36,507 nucleotides of DNA. It comes from Micromonospora sp. MP36 (GTDB lineage Bacteria > Actinomycetota > Actinomycetes > Mycobacteriales > Micromonosporaceae). Made by a program: the position numbers and the translations under genes. Shown in pieces: positions 1 to 8,183 of the stretch (position 1 is its first letter; each line of letters begins with the position of its first letter). The stretch is taken from NCBI RefSeq assembly GCF_008119785.1, contig NZ_VSFA01000072.1, positions 1 through 36,507 on the forward strand, in the 5' to 3' direction. The notes beneath the pieces were generated by a model, which was given only the letters and a program-made list of their open reading frames with translations, did no database searches and was not told where the DNA came from.

Positions 1-148
1 GGGGGGCCGGGGCCCGCCGGGGGGGTGCCCCGGGCCCCCCCCCGGGGGGCCCGGGCGGGCCCCGCCGGGGGGGGGGGGGGCCCGCCCCCCCCCCCCGCGC
101 CCCCCCCCCCCCCCCGGGGGGGGGGGGGGGGGGGGGGGGCCCCCCCGC
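1..148. other. G/C homopolymer tract, probable contig-end artefact
   Basis: Almost every base here is G or C in long homopolymer runs (one T at position 26), with no codon structure. Normal mixed sequence begins near 149. High-GC genomes do not usually carry such tracts, so this is most likely low-quality sequence at a contig edge. The reading frame that crosses it is not a gene. Confidence 0.75.
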
Positions 149-232
149 CACGAACGCGAACCGTGCCGTGGCCGAAACGCGGTAGCGGGGCGAGGGTGCA
201 GAGAACGACTCATCGCATCCGAGGAGGACAAG

Positions 233-628
233 ATGAGCACGCAGGCTGCGTCCACCAGGCCCGTGAACCGGCCGATGCAGGAGGCGCCGACCCGGGCGAG
301 GCAGGAGATGCCCAACCGGGCGGCAATGGAAGAGACCCGCCAGATGGCGATGATGCACGACGGCTCCCGGGAGCGGGCGCCGGGCACCGAGACGAAGCAG
401 GCGTTCCTCACCACCGAGTTCTGGGTGTACGCCGCCGCCGTCGCGGTCGTCGTGGTCGTCTCCTACTGGCACAGTTCCATCACCAACGGGCTGAAGATCA
501 CCAACCCGAACCTGGCGTGGTGGTACCTGACCATCCTGACAGGGGCTTACCTGTTCAGCCGTGGTCTGTCCAAGGCCGGTAGCACCCGACGGTCCTTCAT
601 GGAGCGCCGGGCAGCCCGACGACAGTGA
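233..628 (+). CDS. Small two-span membrane protein, unknown function
   Basis: This 131-residue protein has a polar, Arg/Gln/Met-rich N-terminal half (1-60), a hydrophobic span at about 63-79 that is rich in Ala and Val, a short linker, a second span at about 94-109, and a basic Arg-rich tail. The start is well supported: a GAGGAGG ribosome site sits a few bases before the ATG. I do not recognise the family. The layout suggests an inner-membrane protein with both ends in the cytoplasm, the basic tail fitting the positive-inside rule. It is convergent with the Spo0M-family gene, with a strong hairpin between them. No enzymatic motif is visible. Confidence 0.75.
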   Translation: MSTQAASTRPVNRPMQEAPTRARQEMPNRAAMEETRQMAMMHDGSRERAPGTETKQAFLTTEFWVYAAAVAVVVVVSYWHSSITNGLKITNPNLAWWYLTILTGAYLFSRGLSKAGSTRRSFMERRAARRQ

Positions 629-648
629 GCCACACCTGAGAGCGACGC

Positions 649-673
649 TGGCCCCGGGAGTCTCCCGGGGCCA
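649..673. terminator. Hairpin between convergent genes
   Basis: An 11-bp perfect inverted repeat (TGGCCCCGGGA, 3-nt loop, TCCCGGGGCCA) lies between the stop codons of the membrane protein (628) and the Spo0M-family gene (688). It has no T tract, as is common in actinomycetes, and could end transcription from both sides. Confidence 0.75.
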
Positions 674-687
674 CCGTCGTGCGTGGA

Positions 688-1647
688 CTACTCGAAGTCC
701 CCGCCGAAGTCGCCGAAGTCGCCCTCAAAGGCGTCCTCGATCAGCTCGCCGGCGACCAGGCCACCGGCCACGCCCAGGGCGGCGCCCGCCACCATGCCGC
801 CCATGCCGGACCCGCGGTGGCCGTGGTGGCCGTGGTGCCCGTGCGGGCCGAAGCCCTGGGCGCGCAGGTTGCCGTAGCGCGAGGTGGTCTCCCGCAGCCA
901 GCCGTCCACCACCTGCGCCCAGTCGGTGCGGCCCGCGTCGCTGTGCGGGACGCTGTACCGGCCGAAGACGTCGTGCCCGGCGGTGAAGAAGCCGCCGCGC
1001 TTGTCGCACTCCAGGATCACCTCGACGCCCCGCTGGCTGGTCACGAAGGTCAGCTCGACCTCGGTGACGACCTGCGCGTACTGCGGTGCGGCGAAGAACT
1101 CGATCTCCTGGTAGAACGGCAGCGTCTGCTGCACCCCGTGGATGTGGCCACGCTCCAGGTCGGCGTGCTTGAACCGGAAGCCGAGCGTCTGGAACGCCTC
1201 GAGAATCCGCTCGTGGATCGGCAGCGGATGCACCGCCACGTGGTCCAGGTCGCTCTTGTCCACCGCGCGGGCCACCGCGACCTCGGTACGCAGGCCCATC
1301 GTCATGCCGTGCAGCCGCTGCCCGTACACGTCGGTGACCGGGGTCTCCCACGGCACCGGGAGCTGGAACGGGATGGAGAGCTGCTGCTTCGGCGCCAGCT
1401 CCAGCCGGCCGCTGACCGGCATCCGGTGGAACTCCATGATGCCGGCGTACTCGGAGTCGCCGCTCTCCACCTCGACCCGGGTGACCAGGCCGACGCTGAT
1501 CTGCTCGATGCTGGCCGGCGCGTCGCCGCCGACCAGGTTGACCTGCCCGTCGAGGGCCAGGCCGGGCCGAGTGTTCGGGTTGGTCAGCACCGTGTCGACG
1601 CTCGGGCCGCCGACGCCGAACGCGCTCAGCATCTTCTTGAAGACCAT
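688..1647 (-). CDS. spo0M: Spo0M (SpoOM) family sporulation-control protein
   Basis: This is a 319-residue protein of the Spo0M family, arrestin-like beta-sandwich proteins that affect sporulation or cell-cycle timing in Bacillus; the actinomycete role is unclear. The start MVFKKMLSAFGVGGPS is typical of the family. The ATG at 1647 is preceded by GGAG at normal spacing, so I prefer it to an in-frame start 33 bp upstream. The beta-rich core covers about 1-265. The C-terminal end is unusual: a Gly/His-rich stretch (267-279), a glycine-rich hydrophobic stretch (282-303) and an acidic Asp/Glu/Phe tail (304-319). The His-rich part could bind metal and the glycine-rich part could touch membrane; both are inference. 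A possible -10 (TAGGGT, minus strand) lies at 1708-1713. Confidence 0.88.
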   Translation of the reverse strand: MVFKKMLSAFGVGGPSVDTVLTNPNTRPGLALDGQVNLVGGDAPASIEQISVGLVTRVEVESGDSEYAGIMEFHRMPVSGRLELAPKQQLSIPFQLPVPWETPVTDVYGQRLHGMTMGLRTEVAVARAVDKSDLDHVAVHPLPIHERILEAFQTLGFRFKHADLERGHIHGVQQTLPFYQEIEFFAAPQYAQVVTEVELTFVTSQRGVEVILECDKRGGFFTAGHDVFGRYSVPHSDAGRTDWAQVVDGWLRETTSRYGNLRAQGFGPHGHHGHHGHRGSGMGGMVAGAALGVAGGLVAGELIEDAFEGDFGDFGGDFE

Positions 1648-1816
1648 CGCCACTCCGCTTTCACCTTCGGCACGCTCCACGGCGGAGCGCGCACGGCCTC
1701 GAAGGGCACCCTAACCGGCACCCCTGTGAAGTGCCTGTGAGCGCGAGGGATCGCGGCGCGTTCGCCAGGGTGAGGTGACTCGGCGGAGCCGCTGAACGGA
1801 TCGCCAACTCGCGCCG

Positions 1817-2593
1817 TCAGTTTGCGTCCACGACGACCAGCTCGCCGACCTGTTCGCCGATCTGCTGCCGCCCCTCCGCGGGCAGCCCGCCGTCGCTGAT
1901 GAGCACGTCGGCCTCCGCGAGCGGGGCGATGGTGGCGATGCCGATGGTCTCCCACTTGGTGTGGTCGGCGAGCACGACGAGCCGCCGGGCCGCGGCGATC
2001 AGCCGGCGGTTGACGGCCGCTTCCAGCAGGTTCGGCGTCGTGAACCCGGTCCGCGGGCTCATCCCGTGCACGCCGAGGAAGAGCAGGTCGACGTTGAGGG
2101 CGGCGATGGCGGCCTCGGCCACCGGTCCGGTCAGCGCGTCCGACGGCGTACGGATGCCGCCGGTGAGCACGACGGTCTGGTCGGGGCGGGGGTTCTGGTA
2201 GAGGGCGTCGGCGACCGGGATCGAGTTGGTGACCACGGTGAGCCCGCGGACGTCGGCGAGCCGGGCGGCCAGCGCGGCGGTGGTGGTGCCGGCGGAGAGC
2301 GCGACAGCCATCCCGGGCTCGACCAGGCCGGCCGCCCGCTCGGCGATCGCCCGCTTCTCGGCCTGCTGCCGGATCGACTTCGCGGCGAAGCCGGGCTCCT
2401 CGGCCGAGCCGGGGCCGGCCAGCGTCGCACCACCGTGGACCTTGTCGACCAGCCCTCGTTCGGCGAGTGCCTCCAGGTCCCGCCGGATGGTCATGTCCGA
2501 CACCCCGAAGCGGCTGACCAGATGGCTGACCCGGACGCCGCCGCGCTGGCGGATCAGCTCCAGGATGGCGCTCTGCCGTTGCTGGGCGAGCAT
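1817..2593 (-). CDS. DeoR-family transcriptional regulator of the galactoside locus
   Basis: This 258-residue DeoR/GlpR-type repressor has an N-terminal winged HTH (about 1-57, with QRQSAILELIRQRGGVRVSH and a following TIRRDL recognition helix) and a C-terminal sugar-phosphate-sensing DeoRC domain (about 75-230) with the usual SAGTTT and TNS motifs. A longer frame extends upstream, but the ATG at 2593 carries a perfect AAGGAGG site 4 nt before it, which fixes the start. It begins 28 bp after the stop of the GH42 gene on the same strand, so the two are probably co-transcribed. The likely inducer is a galactose-derived sugar phosphate, and the likely target is the GH42/transporter intergenic region; both are inference from position. 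Confidence 0.92.
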   Translation of the reverse strand: MLAQQRQSAILELIRQRGGVRVSHLVSRFGVSDMTIRRDLEALAERGLVDKVHGGATLAGPGSAEEPGFAAKSIRQQAEKRAIAERAAGLVEPGMAVALSAGTTTAALAARLADVRGLTVVTNSIPVADALYQNPRPDQTVVLTGGIRTPSDALTGPVAEAAIAALNVDLLFLGVHGMSPRTGFTTPNLLEAAVNRRLIAAARRLVVLADHTKWETIGIATIAPLAEADVLISDGGLPAEGRQQIGEQVGELVVVDAN

Positions 2594-2621
2594 GGATCCT
2601 CCTTCGGACGCGGGGGGCACG

Positions 2622-4688
2622 TCAGGCGGCCTCAGCCGTCCGGTCCACCATCGGATCGTCAGTCTCCGCCCTGGCCAGTGCCGGCTGGTCGGCGGCGCGG
2701 TCCGGTGTCTCGCGGACCACCGCCACCTCGCCGGCCGGGACCACCAGCTCGCCGGCGCAACTGTGGCCGCCGAGCAGCTCGATGCCGGTGACGGCCAGCC
2801 GGGCCTCGGCGTCGGTGTGGTTGATGACGAACAGCCAGCTCCGGTCGGCGGACCGGCGGCGGACCACCTCCACCCCCTCGGGCGCGGCCACCGGCGGGCG
2901 GACGCCGGACTCGGCGAGCAGCCGGGCGACGAGCCGGTCGGTGGCGGCCTCGTCGAGCCGGGTGCCGAGATACCAGGCGGCCCCAGCACCGACCGCGTGC
3001 CGGGTCAGCGCGGGCACCCCGGGCAGCGGACCGTCGGCGTACGCGGCGAGCACCTCCGCCCCCTCGGCGTGCAGCCACTCGGTCCACACGTCGGCGTCGG
3101 CGCCGTCGTCGAGGCGTACCCGCTCGCCCTTGCGCAGCGGGAAGAACTCCTCGGTGCGGACGCCGAGCAGCTCGCGGAACGCGCCCGGGTAGCCGCCGAG
3201 CCGGATGTGGTCGTGCTCGTCGACGATGCCGCTGAAGTAGGTGACCAGAGCGGTGCCGCCGGCCGCCACGAACGCCCGCAGGGCCTCGGCGTCGGCGTCG
3301 CGGACCAGGTAGAGGGTGGGCACCAGGACCAGCCGGTAGCGGGACAGGTCGGCCGACGGGTGCACCACGTCGGCGGTGACCCCGGCCCGCCAGAGCGCGC
3401 CGTGCAGGGCGGCGAGCCGGTCGACGTACGTGACGTCGGCGCTGGGGTGCGAGTCGAGTTCGACCCCCCACCAGGCCTCGTAGTCGAAGAGGATCGCCAC
3501 GTCGGACTCCACCCGGCTGCCGCGCACCTCGGCGAGGGCCGCCAGGTCGGCGCCAAGCCGGCACACCTCGCGGAACACCTTGGTCTCCGGCCCGGCGTGC
3601 GGGACCAGCGCGGAGTGGTATTTCTCCGCCCCCGCCCGGGAGGCCCGCCACTGGAAGAAGAGCACCCCGTCGGCGCCGCGCGCCACGTGCGCGAGGCTGT
3701 TGCGCCGCAGTTGGCCCGGGGTCTTGGCGACGTTGCGAGGCTGCCAGTTGACCGCGCTGGTGGAGTGCTCCATCAGCAGCCACGGCCCGCCGCCGGCGAC
3801 GCCGCGGGTGTGGTCGGCGGCGAGCGCCAGGTCGACCTGCGGACGCGGATCGGCGGCGATCAGGTAGTGGTCGTTGGCGACCAGGTCCACGTCGGACGTC
3901 CAGGAGTGGTAGTCCAGGTACTTCACGCCGCTGCCGATCATGAAGTTGGTGGTGACCGGCTGCCGGGTGAGCCGGGTCAGCACCTCCCGCTCCGCCCGCA
4001 GCTGGGCGCGCTGCTCGTCGGAGGAGAAGCGCAGGAAGTCCAGCTGCTGGGTGGGGTTGGCGAACGTCGGGGCGGTCCGCGGCGGGTTGATCTCCGCCCA
4101 GTCGTGGTAGCGCTGGCTCCAGAACGCGGTGCCCCAGGCGGCGTTGAGCGCGTCCAGGTCCCCGTAGCGCTCGCGCAGCCAGCGGCGGAACGCCTCCGCG
4201 CTGACGTCGCAGTAGCAGTGCACGTTGTGGCAGCCCAGCTCGTTGGAGACGTGCCACATCACCACGGCCGGGTGGTCGGCGTACCGGCCGGCGACGGCCT
4301 CGACCAGGGCGATCGAGCGATCGCGGAAGATCGGCGAGCTGGGGCAGTACGCCTGCCGCCCGCCCGGCCACAGGATCGTGCCGTCGGCGCGTCGGGGCAG
4401 CGTCTCCGGGTGCCGGTGGGCCAGCCAGGGCGGCGGGCTGGCGGTGGCGGTGGCCAGGTCGACGCTGATCCCGCCCTGCTGCAGCAGGTCGAGCGCCCGG
4501 TCGAGCCAGCCGAACTCGTAGCGGCCGGGGGCGGGTTCGAGCAGGGCCCAGGAGAAGATCCCGACCGAGACCAGGTTGACCCCGGCCCGGCGCATCAGCG
4601 AGACGTCCTCGGCCCAGGTCTCCTCGGGCCACTGCTCGGGGTTGTAGTCGGCGCCGTACCAGATGCGTTCGCCGTGCCAGTTCCGCAT
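2622..4688 (-). CDS. GH42 beta-galactosidase
   Basis: This 688-residue family 42 glycoside hydrolase is predicted to release terminal beta-galactose from galacto-oligosaccharides in the cytoplasm; there is no signal peptide. The TIM-barrel domain starts at once (YGADYNPEQWPEE, 11-23). The acid/base Glu is E150 (WHVSNE) and the nucleophile is E307 (WLLME). Cys115, Cys153, Cys158 and Cys160 match the zinc cluster of many GH42 enzymes. The trimerisation and C-terminal beta domains follow, and the length is normal for the family. It is transcribed divergently from the sugar ABC operon and followed by the DeoR gene. No good Shine-Dalgarno sequence precedes the ATG, so the mRNA may have a very short or absent leader. 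Confidence 0.94.
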   Translation of the reverse strand: MRNWHGERIWYGADYNPEQWPEETWAEDVSLMRRAGVNLVSVGIFSWALLEPAPGRYEFGWLDRALDLLQQGGISVDLATATASPPPWLAHRHPETLPRRADGTILWPGGRQAYCPSSPIFRDRSIALVEAVAGRYADHPAVVMWHVSNELGCHNVHCYCDVSAEAFRRWLRERYGDLDALNAAWGTAFWSQRYHDWAEINPPRTAPTFANPTQQLDFLRFSSDEQRAQLRAEREVLTRLTRQPVTTNFMIGSGVKYLDYHSWTSDVDLVANDHYLIAADPRPQVDLALAADHTRGVAGGGPWLLMEHSTSAVNWQPRNVAKTPGQLRRNSLAHVARGADGVLFFQWRASRAGAEKYHSALVPHAGPETKVFREVCRLGADLAALAEVRGSRVESDVAILFDYEAWWGVELDSHPSADVTYVDRLAALHGALWRAGVTADVVHPSADLSRYRLVLVPTLYLVRDADAEALRAFVAAGGTALVTYFSGIVDEHDHIRLGGYPGAFRELLGVRTEEFFPLRKGERVRLDDGADADVWTEWLHAEGAEVLAAYADGPLPGVPALTRHAVGAGAAWYLGTRLDEAATDRLVARLLAESGVRPPVAAPEGVEVVRRRSADRSWLFVINHTDAEARLAVTGIELLGGHSCAGELVVPAGEVAVVRETPDRAADQPALARAETDDPMVDRTAEAA

Positions 4689-4717
4689 GAGAGCAGAGGG
4701 TGCCCCCGAACGGCAGC

Positions 4718-4764
4718 CAAGTCAACACTTTCCAACATCGATCGGGATTACCCCGGTTGACTTG
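4718..4764. promoter_or_regulatory. Paired inverted 9-mers, candidate DeoR operator
   Basis: CAAGTCAAC at 4718-4726 and its exact reverse complement GTTGACTTG at 4756-4764 lie between the divergent GH42 and sugar ABC genes, 38 bp apart start to start. Each copy also contains a TTGACT -35-like hexamer pointing outward. CAACA is repeated with a 10-bp period at 4723 and 4733. This is a plausible operator for the neighbouring DeoR-family regulator, acting on both transcription units. Confidence 0.5.
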
Positions 4765-4808
4765 CCTCGGCCATGTCACAACTGGGTTATCGGTCTCCGC
4801 GTCCCCTC

Positions 4809-4836
4809 TTGACAGCGCGGAACCAAGGGGTAGCTT
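4809..4836 (+). promoter_or_regulatory. Promoter for the sugar ABC / GH36 operon
   Basis: A perfect -35 TTGACA (4809-4814) is followed after 16 nt by TAGCTT (4831-4836), an acceptable actinomycete -10. This predicts a start near 4843 and a leader of about 120 nt before the lipoprotein gene. Confidence 0.5.
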
Positions 4837-4964
4837 CAACCGCCACCGGCTGTTTGTGTTCGGACATGTGGATTCACGGTGGATCGATCCCGGGCCGGCG
4901 CGAACAGCGATCACCACCCGGCACCGCCCTGGACGCAGCACACCTTCTCCACGCAGGAGGCACC

Positions 4965-6299
4965 ATGTCCCGTCCCCGATCGCAAGCCGAGTACCTCGCC
5001 CGACTCGTACCCCCGTCCGTCGCCGGCCTGAATCGCCGCTCGCTGCTCGCCGGCGCGGCCGGCGCGGGCGCGCTGCTCGGCACGGGACTGCTCGCCGGCT
5101 GCGGCTCCGGCTCCGGCTCCGACTCCGGCGCAGGCTCGAAAACGGTCTCGCTCGGCTCGAACGCTTCGGATCCGACGCCGAAGGACGCCCTCGCCAAGGT
5201 GATGGACGGTTTCAAGACCTCGTCGGGTGTGCAGGTCAACATCAACACGGTGGACCACAACACGTTCCAGGAGAACATCAACAACTACCTGCAGGGCAAG
5301 CCGGACGACGTGTTCACCTGGTTCGCCGGCTACCGGATGCGGTTCTTCGCGGCCAAGGGCCTGGCCGGCGACGTCAGCGACGTCTGGGGCAAGCTCTCCG
5401 GCTACTCCGACGCGTTCAAGAAGGCCTCGACCGGCGACGACGGCAAGCAGTACTTCGTGCCCATGTCGTACTACCCGTGGGCGGTCTTCTACCGCAAGTC
5501 GGTCTGGCAGCAGCACGGCTACCAGGTGCCGAAGAGCCTGGACGAGCTGAACACCCTCGGCGCGCAGATGAAGAAGGACGGCCTGAACCCGATCGCCTTC
5601 GCCGACAAGGACGGCTGGCCGGCGATGGGCACCTTCGACATCCTCAACCTGCGGATCAACGGCTACCAGTTCCACGTCGACCTGATGGCCGGCAAGGAGG
5701 CGTGGACCTCCGACAAGGTGAAGAAGGTCTTCGACACCTGGGCCGGGCTGTTGCCGCTGCACCAGCCGGACGCCCTGGGCCGGACCTGGCAGGAGGCCGC
5801 CCAGTCGCTGCAACAGAAGAAGAGCGGCATGTACCTGCTCGGCCTCTTCGTCGCCGAGCAGTTCAACAAGGACGAGCAGGACGACCTGGACTTCTTCACC
5901 TTCCCCGAGATCGACCCGACCATCGGGGCCAAGGCCCTGGACGCGCCGATCGACGGCTACATGATGGCCCGCAAGCCGAAGTCCGAGGCCAACGCCAAGA
6001 AGCTGCTCGAGTACATCGGCGGCGTCGACGCCGCGAACATCCTCGTGAAGAGCAACCCCGGCACCCTGGTGGCCAACACCGGCGCCGACACCAGCGGCTA
6101 CACCGCGCTGCAGAAGAAGGCCGCCGAGCTGGTCGGCTCGGCCACCGAGATCGCCCAGTTCCTCGACCGGGACACCCGCCCCGACTTCGCCTCCACGGTG
6201 ATCATCCCGGCGTTCCAGCAGTTCATCAAGAACCCGAAGGACATCGGCGGGCTGCTCACCAGCATCGAGAACCAGAAGAAGTCGATCTTCACCAGCTGA
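4965..6299 (+). CDS. Sugar ABC transporter substrate-binding lipoprotein
   Basis: This 444-residue family 1 extracellular solute-binding protein captures an oligosaccharide outside the cell and delivers it to the two permeases encoded next. The signal region has a twin-arginine-like RRSLLAG (from R24) and a lipobox LLAGC with Cys46 as the lipidation site, followed by a Gly/Ser linker. The Asn/Asp/Trp-rich mature domain is typical of MalE/UgpB-type binders. I chose the ATG at 4965 because it has AGGAGG 4 nt before it; the frame is open 192 bp further upstream but lacks a ribosome site there. With alpha- and beta-galactosidases alongside, a galactoside such as raffinose, melibiose or a galacto-oligosaccharide is the likely ligand (inference). 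Confidence 0.92.
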   Translation: MSRPRSQAEYLARLVPPSVAGLNRRSLLAGAAGAGALLGTGLLAGCGSGSGSDSGAGSKTVSLGSNASDPTPKDALAKVMDGFKTSSGVQVNINTVDHNTFQENINNYLQGKPDDVFTWFAGYRMRFFAAKGLAGDVSDVWGKLSGYSDAFKKASTGDDGKQYFVPMSYYPWAVFYRKSVWQQHGYQVPKSLDELNTLGAQMKKDGLNPIAFADKDGWPAMGTFDILNLRINGYQFHVDLMAGKEAWTSDKVKKVFDTWAGLLPLHQPDALGRTWQEAAQSLQQKKSGMYLLGLFVAEQFNKDEQDDLDFFTFPEIDPTIGAKALDAPIDGYMMARKPKSEANAKKLLEYIGGVDAANILVKSNPGTLVANTGADTSGYTALQKKAAELVGSATEIAQFLDRDTRPDFASTVIIPAFQQFIKNPKDIGGLLTSIENQKKSIFTS

Positions 6300-6321
6300 C
6301 GGCGGAAAGGGGGAGGACACC

Positions 6322-7275
6322 GTGTCCGACCTGCCCCTGATCCAAGCGGATCGCGCCGTGGCGCCGCCGGCCGCGACCACCACGCGTGGTCGCGGCCGCA
6401 GGCTACGGCTCCTGTCCCGCACCGACCGCGTGGTGATCACGCTGATGGTGCTCGTACCCCTGATCCTCGTCGTCGGCCTGGTCTGGCTGCCGGCGCTGGC
6501 CACCGTGCTGCTCTCCGGCACGAACTGGGACGGCATCGGCCCGCTCGGCGAGATCGACTGGGTCGGCCTGAAGAACTACGACGACGTGGTGAACATCTAC
6601 CCGCCGTTCGTGCCGGCGATCCAGAACAACCTGCTGTGGCTGGCCGCGCTCTTCGTGGTGGCCACCCCGTTCGGGATGTTCCTCGCCGTGCTGCTGGACA
6701 AGGAGCTGCGCGGCAGCCGGTTCTACCAGACCGCGCTCTACCTGCCGGTGGTGCTCTCCCTGGCGCTGATCGGCTTCGTCTGGCAGCTCATCTACAGCCG
6801 CGACCAGGGACTGCTCAACGCCTTGCTCGGCGGCGAGACCGACTGGTACGGCGACCCGCACGTGAACATCTGGGCGGTGCTCGTCGCCGCCGGCTGGCGG
6901 CACGTCGGCTACATCATGCTGCTCTACCTGGCCGGCCTGAAGGGCGTCGACCCGTCGCTGCGCGAGGCCGCCGCCGTGGACGGCTCCTCGGAGGCCAGCA
7001 CCTTCTTCCGGGTCGTCTTCCCGGTGCTGCGGCCGATCAACATCATCGTGCTGGTGGTGACGGTGATCGAGTCGCTGCGCGCGTTCGACCTGGTCTGGGT
7101 CATCAACAAGGGCCGCAACGGGCTGGAGCTGATCTCCGCGCTGGTCACGGCGAACGTGGTGGGCGAGGCCAGCCGGATCGGCTTCGGCTCCGCGCTGGCG
7201 ACCATCATGCTGGTCGTCTCGCTGGTCTTCATCACCCTCTACCTGGCCACCGTGATGCGGGAGGACAAGCGATGA
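6322..7275 (+). CDS. Sugar ABC transporter permease (MalF type)
   Basis: This 317-residue integral membrane permease has a basic cytoplasmic N-terminus and six predicted spans, the first at about 35-58. The BPD_transp_1 coupling loop shows the EAA-type motif EAAAVDGSS...FPVLRP near 215-235. It starts at GTG 6322 with a GGGGGAGGA ribosome site, 22 bp after the binding-protein stop. It forms the heterodimeric channel with the next gene product. No ATP-binding subunit lies in the operon; actinomycetes commonly use one shared MsiK-type ATPase for many such importers. Confidence 0.93.
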   Translation: MSDLPLIQADRAVAPPAATTTRGRGRRLRLLSRTDRVVITLMVLVPLILVVGLVWLPALATVLLSGTNWDGIGPLGEIDWVGLKNYDDVVNIYPPFVPAIQNNLLWLAALFVVATPFGMFLAVLLDKELRGSRFYQTALYLPVVLSLALIGFVWQLIYSRDQGLLNALLGGETDWYGDPHVNIWAVLVAAGWRHVGYIMLLYLAGLKGVDPSLREAAAVDGSSEASTFFRVVFPVLRPINIIVLVVTVIESLRAFDLVWVINKGRNGLELISALVTANVVGEASRIGFGSALATIMLVVSLVFITLYLATVMREDKR

Positions 7276-8183
7276 CGGCCGCGACGTTGACCCGCGAGGG
7301 CACGGCGGCCGCGCCGGCCACGCGTCGCCGGCCGCCGCGGCCCGCCCGGGTGGTCCTGCACCTCTTCCTGGGTGCGGTGGCCGTCGGCTGGCTCTTCCCG
7401 ATCCTCTGGGCGGTGCTGACCTCGCTGCGGTCCTACGAGTACACCGCCACCCACGGGTACGTCTCGCTCGGCGGCTGGACGTTCGACAACTACCTCACCG
7501 CCTGGCGGACGGCGGAGTTCGGCAAGCACTTCCTGAACTCGGTCTACATCACCGTGCCGGCGGTACTGCTGACGCTCTTCCTCGCCTCCTGCGTGGCGTT
7601 CGTGATCGCCCGGTTCAGCTGGAAGGTCAACATCGCCCTGCTCGGGCTGTTCACCGCGGCGAACCTGCTGCCGCAGCAGGCTCTGCTGATCCCGCTGTTC
7701 CGGATGTTCACCGAGATCCCGCTGCCGGCGTGGCTGAGCGACTCCGAGCTGCTCTACGACAGCTACTGGGGGCTGATCCTGGTCAACGTCGCCTTCCAGT
7801 GCGGCTTCTGCGTCTTCGTGCTGAGCAACTACATGAAGGCGCTGCCGCACGAGCTGTACGAGGCGGCGATGGTCGACGGGGCCAGCGTGTGGCGGCAGTA
7901 CTGGCAGGTCACCATGCCGCTGTGCCGGCCGGCCCTGGCCGCGCTGGCCACCCTCGAGGTGACCTGGATCTACAACGAGTTCTTCTGGGCCACGGTGCTG
8001 ATGCGTACCGGCGACAAGTTCCCGGTGACCAGTTCCCTGAACAACCTGCGCGGCGAGTTCTTCACCGACAACAACCTCGTCTCGGCCGGCTCGGTGCTGG
8101 TCGCGATCCCCACCCTGGTGATCTTCTTCCTGTTGCAGAAGCAGTTCGTCCGGGGCCTGACGCTGGGAGCCTCCAAGGGATGA
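7272..8183 (+). CDS. Sugar ABC transporter permease (MalG type)
   Basis: This 303-residue partner permease has a basic Pro/Arg-rich N-terminus, six predicted spans and the coupling-loop motif EAAMVDGAS...TMPLCRP near 197-218. Its ATG (7272) overlaps the stop of the preceding permease in an ATGA junction, so the two subunits are translationally coupled in equal amounts. A longer frame running upstream inside the previous gene is not real. Confidence 0.93.
   Translation: MTAATLTREGTAAAPATRRRPPRPARVVLHLFLGAVAVGWLFPILWAVLTSLRSYEYTATHGYVSLGGWTFDNYLTAWRTAEFGKHFLNSVYITVPAVLLTLFLASCVAFVIARFSWKVNIALLGLFTAANLLPQQALLIPLFRMFTEIPLPAWLSDSELLYDSYWGLILVNVAFQCGFCVFVLSNYMKALPHELYEAAMVDGASVWRQYWQVTMPLCRPALAALATLEVTWIYNEFFWATVLMRTGDKFPVTSSLNNLRGEFFTDNNLVSAGSVLVAIPTLVIFFLLQKQFVRGLTLGASKG

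Noticed and set aside
25..582. Open frame through the G/C homopolymer start of the window
   Set aside because: Its first part is homopolymer noise and the rest is an out-of-frame reading of the real membrane protein gene at 233-628.
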